Source: Sphingomonas sp. S2-65
GTDB taxonomy: Bacteria > Pseudomonadota > Alphaproteobacteria > Sphingomonadales > Sphingomonadaceae
NCBI RefSeq assembly: GCF_021513175.1
Contig: NZ_CP090953.1
Location: 372,001 to 436,000, forward strand
DNA length: 64,000 nucleotides
Reading direction: 5' to 3'
Positions 8,350-18,150 of the stretch are shown in pieces (within the stretch, counting starts at the first letter, position 1; every line of letters begins with the position of its first letter). A model generated the notes under the pieces. That model had not been told where the DNA came from, made no database searches, and was given only the letters and a program-made list of their open reading frames with translations. Position numbers and translations under genes: made by a program.

Positions 8350-10644
8350 TCAAGTACGCAGCCGCTCGATCGCCTGGGCGACCACGACATACAGCTTGCC
8401 CATGTCGGACGAGAGCAGCGTGACCCCCAGAGGCGAGCCGTCACGAAGCGCCAGGATCTGGCGCAGCATCGACTCGAAGTCATGGATGTAACGGTTGACG
8501 TTGTCGCGGAACGCGTCGTCCGTGTCGTAGAGCCTGGCGATCTCTTTCGTTTCGGAAGGATCGAGCAGACGGGAGGCGCGGCGCGTGAAGACGCCGCGGT
8601 CGCCCTTCAGATAGGCCGCCCAGGCACTGTCGGCGACGTCCGCAGAAAACGCCTTGGCGATGTCGATCGATGCCGAATTCAGCGCCTCGATGAGCAGCGA
8701 CACCCGGCGGGTGAAACCTTCGCTGTCGGACTCTTCCTGTTCGGTACGCGCGGCGTCGATGCGGCGCTCCACTTGCGTCGTCGCTTCGGCGAGCGCATGT
8801 ATCTGCTCGCCCAGCCGTTCGGACGCACGGGCTGCGGCGGTGACCGTCGCCTCGGTGGTCTCGGCGAGCTCGGCGAGTTGACGCCGAACCGTATCGCCCA
8901 CTGCGCGCTTCAGCGCCGATCCGCTCGCTTCCTCCAGCGCACGCGTCGCCTCTGGGACGATGGTCGCGAAGGCGTCGCGCGAATGCTCGACGGCGGCATT
9001 GGCGGTTTCGCGGACGCGGAGCAGCGCTTCGACCAGTTCGGGTGCGGCGGTCTCCGCGAAACGGCGCGTGACCGCGGCGGTTTCCTCCACTGCCGCGCCG
9101 ATCGCCTCGACGCGGTCGCCGCCGGCCTCCAGCGTCTTGATCAGGTCCGCCTGGGTGCCGGCAAGCGCTTCACGCTGCTGCGTAACCAGCCTGGCGATGC
9201 CCTCGACCGAGCGGTGGGTGGCCTGCGCGCCGTCGACCAGCTGCTGGAACTCGGGACGCGTGCTCGCCACCGACTGGCGAGTCGCGGCGATCCGGTCCTC
9301 GAGCCGCCTCAGCGCCTCGGGCAGGGTCTCGTCGATTTCGCGCGCGGACGCATCGAGCGCGGTGAGCAGTTCGTCGGCGGTGGTGATGACCGACCGGGCC
9401 AGGCTGTCGCCGGTCCGCAGGCTGTCGAACATGCCGGTGATGGCTTGCTGCACCTCGTCGAGCGAGCCTGCCAGTTCCCTGGTCTTCGCGATCCCGGCGG
9501 CATGGGTACCCTCCAGCGTGCGGTCGACTCGCTCGGCACCGGATGACAGGCCGACGAACAGCAGGTCGCCGCGTGCCTGTTCCTCGGCAAGCCGTACGCT
9601 GATCCGGCCGATTGTTTCTTCGATATCGGCCATGCGCTCGCCCAGCATGGCGGCGCTGTCGCTGCCGGCGCGGTCGAGCGCTGCCTGGTTGGCGCCGAGC
9701 ATCGCCAGGATTGCCTCGCCCTGCGCGGCGATGCCCTTGCGCGCCTCGTCCACTGCCCCGGCGGTACGATCGAGCACTTCGTCCACCGCGGTGGACATCT
9801 GCTCGGTCACCTTCTCCAGGCGCACCCCCGCCGCTTCGCTCATCGATTCCATGCGCGCGATGTGCGCCGAGAGACGCTCGGCGGCGCCGCCAGCAACCTG
9901 ATTGGCCTCGCGCCCGCGCTCGCCGAGCGCGCTCAGCTGCGCATCGAGGGAGGCGGCGTGGCGGCTGGCCAGCAGCCCGGCCTCGTCGACTCGCCCGCTC
10001 AGGCCGTGCATCTCCGCATGCACCTTGGGCAGGAGCGTGAAGATCGTTTCGAACCGGCGATCGGCATTGTCCATCGCTTCGCCGAGCAGGCGTGTGCTGG
10101 TGTCGATCTTGTTCGATTGCCGCACCACGCTGTCCGACGCCGCTTCAAGCCGCGCAGCGGCGTTGTCACCCATCGCCATGAGCACGGCCGTCTGTTCGGA
10201 GAGCGCGGCGCGGTTGTCGGAGATCCGCTGCGACAGGGCGCCGACTACTCGCTCGAGGTTCGCTGCCTCCGCTCGCATCGCCTGGGCCGTCGTCCCGAAG
10301 CGCCGCGCCTCGGCGCGGCTGGTGCGCAGCGCGAGGAGGTAGAGGATCCCGATCAGGGCCACGGGCACGCACAGCGCGGCGATGAATTGGACCAGCGCGA
10401 CCGGAGCAAGCCCGGAAAGCGCGGGCGCGCTCCACCATAGCATGCCGCCGATCCACGCGCCGGAAGCTACGATTGCGAGCACGGGAAGCACCCACCCACT
10501 GCGGGGCCGGGGAGCCTCTTCCTCGGCCTCCTCATAGTCCTCGGTGATGAAACGCTCGGCTTCCACGGGCGCGGGTCGGAGCATGTCCTCCTCCACTGCC
10601 GCGAACGGTTCCGAGGACGAGATAGCCGGTTTTCCCCCAATCAT
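8350..10644 (-). CDS. Unknown membrane-anchored long coiled-coil protein
   Basis: I do not recognise a named family. From the ATG at 10644 the protein has 764 residues. It begins with an acidic N-terminal region, then two hydrophobic segments (about 51-71 and 82-106), a basic stretch, then some 500 residues of Ala/Glu/Arg-rich, heptad-like helix. A more compact C-terminal part of about 110 residues follows, with SIDIAKAF, WAAYLKGDRGVFTRR and YIHDFESMLRQI. The helical part resembles the cytoplasmic stalk of chemotaxis receptors or apolipoprotein-like repeats, but no receptor signalling-tip motif was seen. The reading frame stays open to 10998, but that extension would overlap the divergent Hpt-like gene. 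A scaffold or envelope-organising role is only a guess. Confidence 0.8.
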   Translation of the reverse strand: MIGGKPAISSSEPFAAVEEDMLRPAPVEAERFITEDYEEAEEEAPRPRSGWVLPVLAIVASGAWIGGMLWWSAPALSGLAPVALVQFIAALCVPVALIGILYLLALRTSRAEARRFGTTAQAMRAEAANLERVVGALSQRISDNRAALSEQTAVLMAMGDNAAARLEAASDSVVRQSNKIDTSTRLLGEAMDNADRRFETIFTLLPKVHAEMHGLSGRVDEAGLLASRHAASLDAQLSALGERGREANQVAGGAAERLSAHIARMESMSEAAGVRLEKVTEQMSTAVDEVLDRTAGAVDEARKGIAAQGEAILAMLGANQAALDRAGSDSAAMLGERMADIEETIGRISVRLAEEQARGDLLFVGLSSGAERVDRTLEGTHAAGIAKTRELAGSLDEVQQAITGMFDSLRTGDSLARSVITTADELLTALDASAREIDETLPEALRRLEDRIAATRQSVASTRPEFQQLVDGAQATHRSVEGIARLVTQQREALAGTQADLIKTLEAGGDRVEAIGAAVEETAAVTRRFAETAAPELVEALLRVRETANAAVEHSRDAFATIVPEATRALEEASGSALKRAVGDTVRRQLAELAETTEATVTAAARASERLGEQIHALAEATTQVERRIDAARTEQEESDSEGFTRRVSLLIEALNSASIDIAKAFSADVADSAWAAYLKGDRGVFTRRASRLLDPSETKEIARLYDTDDAFRDNVNRYIHDFESMLRQILALRDGSPLGVTLLSSDMGKLYVVVAQAIERLRT

Positions 10645-10725
10645 GGGGCGCCGTTTACCACAAAAGCAGTTCCGCCCACCACCGAAGAAACCAGTGATTA
10701 ACCCTGAACGCGTAGTGCAAGGCCA

Positions 10726-11019
10726 ATGGCCTATGATCCGGGTGCAATCGACGCGACCTTGGCGGCGGCAGTGGGCGACGAGCCTGCGCTGATCGCGGAG
10801 CTTCGCGAGTCCTTCCTCGACAGCGTTAAGCGCTGCCTGCGTGGCATGAAGGGCGCCGAAAGCCCGGACGAATGGGCTTCCTATGCTCTGCGGCTCAAGG
10901 GGCTGTCGGCAAGCTTCGGCGCGGTGCGGCTGATGGCGCTGGCGTCGGAAGCGGCGGCGGGCCAGGCGCATGACAGCGCGGTGCTGCGCCGGCTCCACCG
11001 CGCGGTGGAGCGGCTGTAA
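10726..11019 (+). CDS. Hpt-like domain protein lacking the phospho-accepting histidine
   Basis: This 97-residue all-helical protein matches the histidine phosphotransfer fold. The family core HxLKG(S/A)xxxxGA appears at residues 55-66 as LRLKGLSASFGA, with the normally invariant His replaced by Leu55 (codon CTG). It therefore should not accept phosphate. Such proteins may act as pseudo-Hpt binding modules or inhibitors. The gene is divergent from the large coiled-coil gene across an 81-base gap. It converges on the vWA gene, and a perfect 20-bp palindrome (10992-11011) lies within its last codons. Confidence 0.75.
   Translation: MAYDPGAIDATLAAAVGDEPALIAELRESFLDSVKRCLRGMKGAESPDEWASYALRLKGLSASFGAVRLMALASEAAAGQAHDSAVLRRLHRAVERL
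10992..11011. repeat. Perfect 20-bp palindrome at the convergent gene ends
   Basis: GCTCCACCGC is followed directly by its exact reverse complement. It lies inside the last codons of the Hpt-like gene and a few bases before the end of the convergent vWA gene. In RNA it would form a stable hairpin in either direction, though there is no T-run, so it may attenuate or protect mRNA ends rather than act as a classical terminator. Confidence 0.5.
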
Positions 11020-11022
11020 CGC

Positions 11023-12198
11023 TCAGCGCTTGCGGCTGAGTTCGCGCATCGCGTCGTCCAACCCCGAGAGTGTCAGCGGATACATGCGGTCGCGCATCAG
11101 CTGACGGACGATCTGGACCGACTGGGTGTAGTTCCAATGCGCCTCGGGAAGCACGTTGAGCCATGCCGCGGCCGGGTAGGTATCGATCAGGCGCTTGAGC
11201 CACACCGCACCGGCTTCGTCGTTCATGTGCTCGACCGAACCGCCCGGGTGCGTGAGCTCGTACGGGCTCATCGACCCGTCGCCGACGAACACCAGCTTGT
11301 AATCGTGTCCGAACTTGTGGAGCACATCCCATGTGGCGGTGCGCTCGGCCGTGCGCCGTCGGTTGTCCTTCCACACGCCTTCATAGACGCAATTGTGGAA
11401 GTAGAAGAATTCCAGGTTCTTGAACTCGGCCGTCGCGGCGGAGAACAGCTCCTCGCATAGCTTGATGTGCGGATCCATCGATCCGCCGACATCGAGGAAC
11501 AGCAGCAGCTTTACGGCATTGTGGCGCTCGGGCCGCATCCGCACGTCGAGCCAGCCCTGCCGCGCGGTGCCGGCGATCGTGCTATCGATGTCGAGCTCGT
11601 CGGCGGCACCCTCGCGCGCGAAGCGGCGCAGGCGGCGCAACGCCACCTTGATGTTGCGGGTGCCGAGTTCGCGGGCGCTGTCCAGGTTGCGGAACTCGCG
11701 GCTTTCCCACACCTTGATCGCGCGCTTGTGCCGGCTCTCGCCACCGATACGCACGCCTTCGGGATTGTAGCCGCCATTACCGAAGGGGGAGGTGCCGCCG
11801 GTCCCGATCCACTTGCTGCCGCCCTCATGGCGTTCATGCTGCTCCGCCAAGCGCTGCTTGAGCGTCTCCATGATCGTGTCCCAGTCGCCCAGCGACCGGA
11901 CCGCGGCCATCTCCTCGGGCGTGAGATATTTCTCGGCCACGGCACGCAGCCACTCCTCGGGCAGGTCGGTGTTGAGGCTCTCGCCGTCAAGCACGCCGCG
12001 AAACACCCGCGCGAACACCTGGTCGAAGCGGTCGATCAGACCCTCGTCCTTCACATAGATCGCGCGGGCGAGATAATAGAAGTCCTCGGGCGTACGCTCG
12101 ATCACCTCGCGGTCGAGCGCTTCGAGCAGCACCAGATGTTCCTTCAGGCCCGCAGGGATGCCGGCGGTGCGTAGTGCGTCGAGAAAGGCGAGGAACAT
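11023..12198 (-). CDS. vWA domain protein of the CoxE type
   Basis: This 391-residue protein matches the VWA/CoxE-like family, whose members work with MoxR AAA+ ATPases as assembly or metal-insertion chaperones. The N-terminus (FLDALRTAGIPAGLKEHL) is typical of the family. The C-terminal vWA domain has a degenerate MIDAS motif DVGGSMDPH and the later FVGDGSMSPYEL. Its usual MoxR partner is on the same strand at 14317-15159, with the CHAP and glycosyltransferase genes between them. The start is ATG at 12198, nine bases after the glycosyltransferase stop, so it is probably the last gene of that transcript. Confidence 0.85.
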   Translation of the reverse strand: MFLAFLDALRTAGIPAGLKEHLVLLEALDREVIERTPEDFYYLARAIYVKDEGLIDRFDQVFARVFRGVLDGESLNTDLPEEWLRAVAEKYLTPEEMAAVRSLGDWDTIMETLKQRLAEQHERHEGGSKWIGTGGTSPFGNGGYNPEGVRIGGESRHKRAIKVWESREFRNLDSARELGTRNIKVALRRLRRFAREGAADELDIDSTIAGTARQGWLDVRMRPERHNAVKLLLFLDVGGSMDPHIKLCEELFSAATAEFKNLEFFYFHNCVYEGVWKDNRRRTAERTATWDVLHKFGHDYKLVFVGDGSMSPYELTHPGGSVEHMNDEAGAVWLKRLIDTYPAAAWLNVLPEAHWNYTQSVQIVRQLMRDRMYPLTLSGLDDAMRELSRKR

Positions 12199-12207
12199 GC
12201 CTGCATT

Positions 12208-13623
12208 CTAGGGCTGGAGTTCGTAGAGCGTCCAGGGGGTGCCCGAAAAGCCGCGCGCCTGCATGCCCGCTATCTCCGCGTAGCGACGGCCGCAATGAAC
12301 CAGCCGGGGAGTGCGTGCCTCGCCGCGGAAGCGGAAGAAGTAGAGGAAGCGCGGCGGCGGGCATTCGGCCTGCACAATCGCAATCGGATAGTGCGCGCTC
12401 GCGGCGGCGCTCTCCAGAACGGCGCGGCCGATGGTGCCATCGAGCAAGATACGGGCCCCCTGCGGCGCGCGGGCCTTGAGCGCCGAAATGGTGGCGAGCG
12501 AGTCGCCGCGGCGGTTGATCGCCAGGTCGATGTCGCAGCCAATGCTGCCGGCGAGGATCACGATCCCCGCGGCGGCGGCGACCCAGCGGCGCCACCCACC
12601 GCCGCGAATCTCCAGCCACAGCATTTCGGCCAGCAAAATGAGCAGCGACAAGCCGCAGAGCAGATAATAACGAGGGTGCCCGACATTGCCCGCCTGCAGC
12701 ACCGCGAGCGCAATCGGAAAACCGAGGATCGCCAGGCGGTGCAAGGGCAGGCGGCTCACGCCCGTCCCGGGCAAGAGAACGAGCAGGGCGGGAACCAGCG
12801 CGAGCAACGGCAGGGGCATTCCCGGAAGCCCGAGCGTGTAGCCGTACATCTCGGTCAGGCCGCGCAGGAACCACATAAACTCGAAGCGATCATAGCTGCC
12901 GAAGTGGAAGCCCTGATGCGTCAGCGCGCCATAAGCGATGATCGCGAAGACCAGCCCAACGCCGATCGCGGTGGGCAGGAACAGGCGCAGGGTAGCTCTG
13001 GCCGCGCGGCCGAAGCCGTCCCGCCGCCGCAGCGTGAAGAACACCCAGCCGGCGACCGCGCACAGGCCGAAAAGGATGGTAAGCTGGAACAGCGCGCCGA
13101 TGAAGAAGCACAGCGCGAGCGAGAGCGCCGGGCTGTCCCGGCTTTCGCCGGCGAGCCAGCGGTCGATGAGGAGCAGGGCGGTCAGCAGGGCGAGCGACAT
13201 CGGCGCATAGCCGCGCGCTTCGGATCCCAACGTGACCAGCACCGGCGACACCGCGAAAAGCAGCGCGGTAAGCAGGCCCAGTGCGGCTCCGCGCCGGCGG
13301 CCAAGGCACGCCACCACCAGGATGGCGAGCGTGCTTGATGCGATCGACAGCGCGCGCTGAAGCAGCGGCGGCGCATCGAAGCCGACCAGCAGCAGCCACA
13401 GCGAATTGAGATGGTGATTGTTGTCGTGATTGATGTTCAGGAAGATGCCGAGCGGCGTCCCGGCGTCGCGCGCTTGAACCGACGACCATGCCTCGTCGAG
13501 CGACAGCCCGCCCTGTGCACCGGCGATCCGAAGCGCGAGGCCCAGCACCATGATCGCGGCCAATAGCCATGGCCACCGCCGGTCGCTCGTTCCTGCCTGC
13601 ATCGCGCCACCATGCGTCAGCAC
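12208..13623 (-). CDS. Membrane glycosyltransferase of GT-C type (PMT/GT39-like)
   Basis: This is a 471-residue polytopic inner-membrane protein with roughly ten or more hydrophobic helices. After the first helix comes the acidic motif LSLDEAWS, as in GT-C enzymes that use polyprenyl-phosphate sugars. NINHDNNHHLNSLW follows in the first periplasmic loop. The acceptor cannot be told from sequence. A second ATG at 13602 is an equally possible start. The gene lies 16 bases after the CHAP hydrolase gene and nine bases before the vWA gene. Confidence 0.7.
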   Translation of the reverse strand: MLTHGGAMQAGTSDRRWPWLLAAIMVLGLALRIAGAQGGLSLDEAWSSVQARDAGTPLGIFLNINHDNNHHLNSLWLLLVGFDAPPLLQRALSIASSTLAILVVACLGRRRGAALGLLTALLFAVSPVLVTLGSEARGYAPMSLALLTALLLIDRWLAGESRDSPALSLALCFFIGALFQLTILFGLCAVAGWVFFTLRRRDGFGRAARATLRLFLPTAIGVGLVFAIIAYGALTHQGFHFGSYDRFEFMWFLRGLTEMYGYTLGLPGMPLPLLALVPALLVLLPGTGVSRLPLHRLAILGFPIALAVLQAGNVGHPRYYLLCGLSLLILLAEMLWLEIRGGGWRRWVAAAAGIVILAGSIGCDIDLAINRRGDSLATISALKARAPQGARILLDGTIGRAVLESAAASAHYPIAIVQAECPPPRFLYFFRFRGEARTPRLVHCGRRYAEIAGMQARGFSGTPWTLYELQP

Positions 13624-13639
13624 CCGGTGGCGGACAAGC

Positions 13640-14209
13640 TCAGCGGGCGTAGGCGTCGATCAGCGAACCGACATAATCCGGATTGCGGCTGGTGAGCTGC
13701 GAGGAGGGGCGGGCGATGCGGACAGCCGGCGAGGCTCCACGATCGGGCGTGCCATAGATGAAGCCCTTGACCGGATAGGTCGAACCGCCGAGCCCTTCCA
13801 TGTCGCGATACCACACCTTGACCTCGCTCCAGTCGCCTCGCGGGGACACGTCGAATAGAGTCACGTCCTGTTCGGCATGGCCGCGAACACCGTCGACCCG
13901 CGACCAATTGGCATGCGTGAGCATCAGCACCCGGTCGTCGACGATGCGGCTGACCACCGCGACATGGCCCAGACGAAGCTTCGCGCTTTTCGGGAACACG
14001 ACGACCGAGCCCACGCGCGGGGCGGAACCCCGGGCATAACGGCCCTTGGCCTGGTCCCACCAGGTCCATGCATCGCCATAGATCTGAATGCCGGAGGCGG
14101 CGCGTGCGAATGGCACGCACTCCCCGACATAGTCGAGCAAGGAGTCGGCTTGGGCCGGCGGGCAAGCCAGCGCCACAAGCAAAGCAAACGCAGATCCCAA
14201 GATACGCAT
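13640..14209 (-). CDS. Secreted CHAP-domain peptidoglycan hydrolase
   Basis: This 189-residue protein starts with a signal peptide (about residues 1-21, cleavage near AQA). A compact CHAP domain follows: catalytic Cys31 in GECVPFAR, the GDAWTWWDQA segment, and His82 in LRLGHVAVV, with HANW near residue 99. CHAP enzymes cleave peptide bonds in peptidoglycan as amidases or endopeptidases. A CtrA-type box (14262-14277) lies about 55 bases upstream of the ATG, which would link its expression to the cell cycle. Similar short CHAP proteins are common in sphingomonads. Confidence 0.88.
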   Translation of the reverse strand: MRILGSAFALLVALACPPAQADSLLDYVGECVPFARAASGIQIYGDAWTWWDQAKGRYARGSAPRVGSVVVFPKSAKLRLGHVAVVSRIVDDRVLMLTHANWSRVDGVRGHAEQDVTLFDVSPRGDWSEVKVWYRDMEGLGGSTYPVKGFIYGTPDRGASPAVRIARPSSQLTSRNPDYVGSLIDAYAR

Positions 14210-14261
14210 ATGGGCACCGGTTACAGAGTACCCCCCCGAACCAACCGGTACCCAACGGTAG

Positions 14262-14277
14262 TTAAAAACTGGTTAAC
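14262..14277. promoter_or_regulatory. CtrA-type box upstream of the CHAP hydrolase
   Basis: The sequence TTAA-N7-TTAAC matches the full CtrA consensus exactly (TTAA at 14262-14265, TTAA at 14273-14276). It lies in the gap between the MoxR stop and the CHAP start, in the lowest-GC part of that interval. Confidence 0.6.
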
Positions 14278-14316
14278 GGTATTTATGGGTTCCACATGGC
14301 GGAAAAAAAGCGTCGC

Positions 14317-15159
14317 TCACTTCGCGCGGCGCGACATGAAGGCCAGCCTTTCGAACAGCATGATGTCCTGTTCGTTCTTTAGCAGCGCGCCGTGCAGCGG
14401 CGGGATCGCCTTGCCCGCATCGCGCGACTGAAGCACCTCGAGCGGCATGTCCTCGTGCAAGAGGAGCTTCAGCCAGTCGAGCAGCTCGCTGGTGGACGGC
14501 TTCTTCTTCAGGCCCGGCACGCCGCGTATCTCGTAGAAGATGTCCATCGCCCGGCTGACGAGCAGCTTCTGGATGCCGGGAAAATGGACGTCGACGATCG
14601 CCTGCATCGTCTCGCGCTCGGGGAACTTGATGTAGTGGAAGAAGCAGCGGCGCAGAAACGCGTCGGGCAGCTCCTTTTCGTTGTTCGAAGTGATGACCAC
14701 GATCGGGCGTTCGGCGGCGATTACGTCCTCGCCCGTCTCGTAGACGTGGAACGACATGCGATCGAGTTCCTGGAGCAGGTCGTTCGGGAATTCGATATCG
14801 GCCTTGTCGATCTCGTCGATCAGCAGGACGGGTAGCTTGGGGGCAGTGAACGCATCCCACAGCTTGCCCCGACGGATATAGTTGCCGATCTCATGCACGC
14901 GCGGATCGCCGAGCTGGCCGTCGCGCAAGCGGGCGACGGCGTCATATTCGTACAGTCCCTGCTGCGCCTTGGTTGTCGATTTCACACCCCACTCGATCAG
15001 TGGCGCACCCACCGCCTTGGCGATCTCATAGGCGAGCACCGTCTTGCCCGTGCCCGGCTCACCCTTGACGAGCAGCGGCCGGCGCAGAGTGACGGCGGCA
15101 TTGACCGCGACCTTCAGGTCGGCGGTCGCGATATAGCTTTGGGTACCTTCGAAACGCAT
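14317..15159 (-). CDS. MoxR-family AAA+ ATPase
   Basis: MoxR ATPases are chaperone-like AAA+ proteins that act with vWA-domain partners in metal-cofactor or complex assembly. In this 280-residue protein the Walker A motif GEPGTGKT is at 33-40, Walker B VLLIDEIDKAD at 111-121, sensor 1 ITSNN at 156-160 and an arginine finger near 170-171 (LRRC). The C-terminal lid domain is present. It lies 45 bases after the unknown gene upstream. The CHAP and glycosyltransferase genes separate it from its likely partner, the vWA protein at 11023-12198. Confidence 0.93.
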   Translation of the reverse strand: MRFEGTQSYIATADLKVAVNAAVTLRRPLLVKGEPGTGKTVLAYEIAKAVGAPLIEWGVKSTTKAQQGLYEYDAVARLRDGQLGDPRVHEIGNYIRRGKLWDAFTAPKLPVLLIDEIDKADIEFPNDLLQELDRMSFHVYETGEDVIAAERPIVVITSNNEKELPDAFLRRCFFHYIKFPERETMQAIVDVHFPGIQKLLVSRAMDIFYEIRGVPGLKKKPSTSELLDWLKLLLHEDMPLEVLQSRDAGKAIPPLHGALLKNEQDIMLFERLAFMSRRAK

Positions 15160-15204
15160 GGGGCTGGATACCGGGCGAGGCCGCCCGCTGGCAAGCGCAG
15201 AGGC

Positions 15205-15870
15205 TCAGGTCCGATCGCGGGCGTCGGCACGAGCTTCGAGCAAATCCCACAGGCCGCGATGCTGGGCGAAGACTTGCTGCGCCCCAAACAGCATCGCGCG
15301 CTCCATGGACGATTCGCGGGCAAGAGCGTCGACGACGCTCACCGTTTCTTCCGGTAGCGGCAGGCCGAGGCGGGGGATGTCAAGCCCGAGCCGGCCCGCG
15401 GCGATGTTGAGGAACTGCCGCACCGTGCCCCAGTCGATCGCCAGCGCGAGCGCGGCTCCGGCGGCGCAGCCTGCCCGGTCGGAACGGGACAGCATGTCGA
15501 GCGCGTGGCGCTGCGCGTGCGCGGCGGCTTCCGACCGGTCATGTCCCGGCGTGCTGGGTAGGGGCCCCGCCGCGGCGACGATGCGCGCAAGATAGCCACG
15601 CTCCCCCACGAACGCCTCCGCCGCCGCGTCGAGCCACTCGCGCTCCAGCGGCTCGCGCGCGCCGTTGCGGGCATGATCGATCACCCCGGGGCCACGGCCG
15701 TGGAGCAGGCAGATATAATGGGCGGCATCGGCAAGGTCGCGTAGCGGCCGGTTCCCGCCGGCCAGGACCCTCAGATAGGAATGGTTGGCGCTACCGTCGG
15801 AGGCGACGAGCGAGCCCATGGCGCCCCAGCTGCTGCCCAGTCGTGCAATCTGTGCGGAGTCAAACGGCAT
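15205..15870 (-). CDS. Conserved hypothetical protein, no motif recognised
   Basis: I do not recognise this 221-residue protein. It has no signal peptide or clear membrane segment, and it is rich in Ala, Arg, Asp and His. The middle part (HAQRHALDMLSRSDRAGCAAG) and the end (SSMERAMLFGAQQVFAQHR) look helical. Codon use and GC match the neighbours, so it is a native gene. It is followed after 45 bases by the MoxR gene and may share its transcript. A 25-bp interrupted palindrome lies about 70 bases upstream of its ATG. Confidence 0.75.
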   Translation of the reverse strand: MPFDSAQIARLGSSWGAMGSLVASDGSANHSYLRVLAGGNRPLRDLADAAHYICLLHGRGPGVIDHARNGAREPLEREWLDAAAEAFVGERGYLARIVAAAGPLPSTPGHDRSEAAAHAQRHALDMLSRSDRAGCAAGAALALAIDWGTVRQFLNIAAGRLGLDIPRLGLPLPEETVSVVDALARESSMERAMLFGAQQVFAQHRGLWDLLEARADARDRT

Positions 15871-15940
15871 AGGCCCCCAAGCTCGAAAGTGCGGCTCGGC
15901 GAGCCAGCACCGTCGTTGTGCAACTCAGGGGTATACCGAA

Positions 15941-15965
15941 GCGCGTAAAAACATGGTTTACGCGC
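15941..15965. repeat. Nine-base perfect inverted repeat (possible operator)
   Basis: GCGCGTAAA and TTTACGCGC are separated by seven bases. The element lies in the roughly 200-base gap between the rpoD terminator and the unknown gene at 15205-15870. In the direction of that gene, a TATACC hexamer at about 15931-15936 could be a -10 element just downstream. A regulator site is therefore plausible, but not shown. Confidence 0.4.
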
Positions 15966-16010
15966 GGTTTATCATAGAAATACGCAGTGTCCCGAACCGG
16001 GACTGGTTCT

Positions 16011-16047
16011 AAAAAGAGACGCCCCGGAAGTAAATCCAGGGCGCCTC
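16011..16047 (-). terminator. Rho-independent terminator of rpoD
   Basis: Read on the minus strand, this is a 13-bp GC-rich stem with two G-T pairs (arms 16047-16035 and 16028-16016) around a six-base loop, followed by five T. It begins 23 bases past the rpoD stop. Confidence 0.9.
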
Positions 16048-16069
16048 CAGAAAATCGCTGCAGAATTTC

Positions 16070-18109
<2,040 letters not shown>

Positions 18110-18150
18110 CAATAACCCTCGAAATCCAGATGGCGGCATTATACGCCGCC

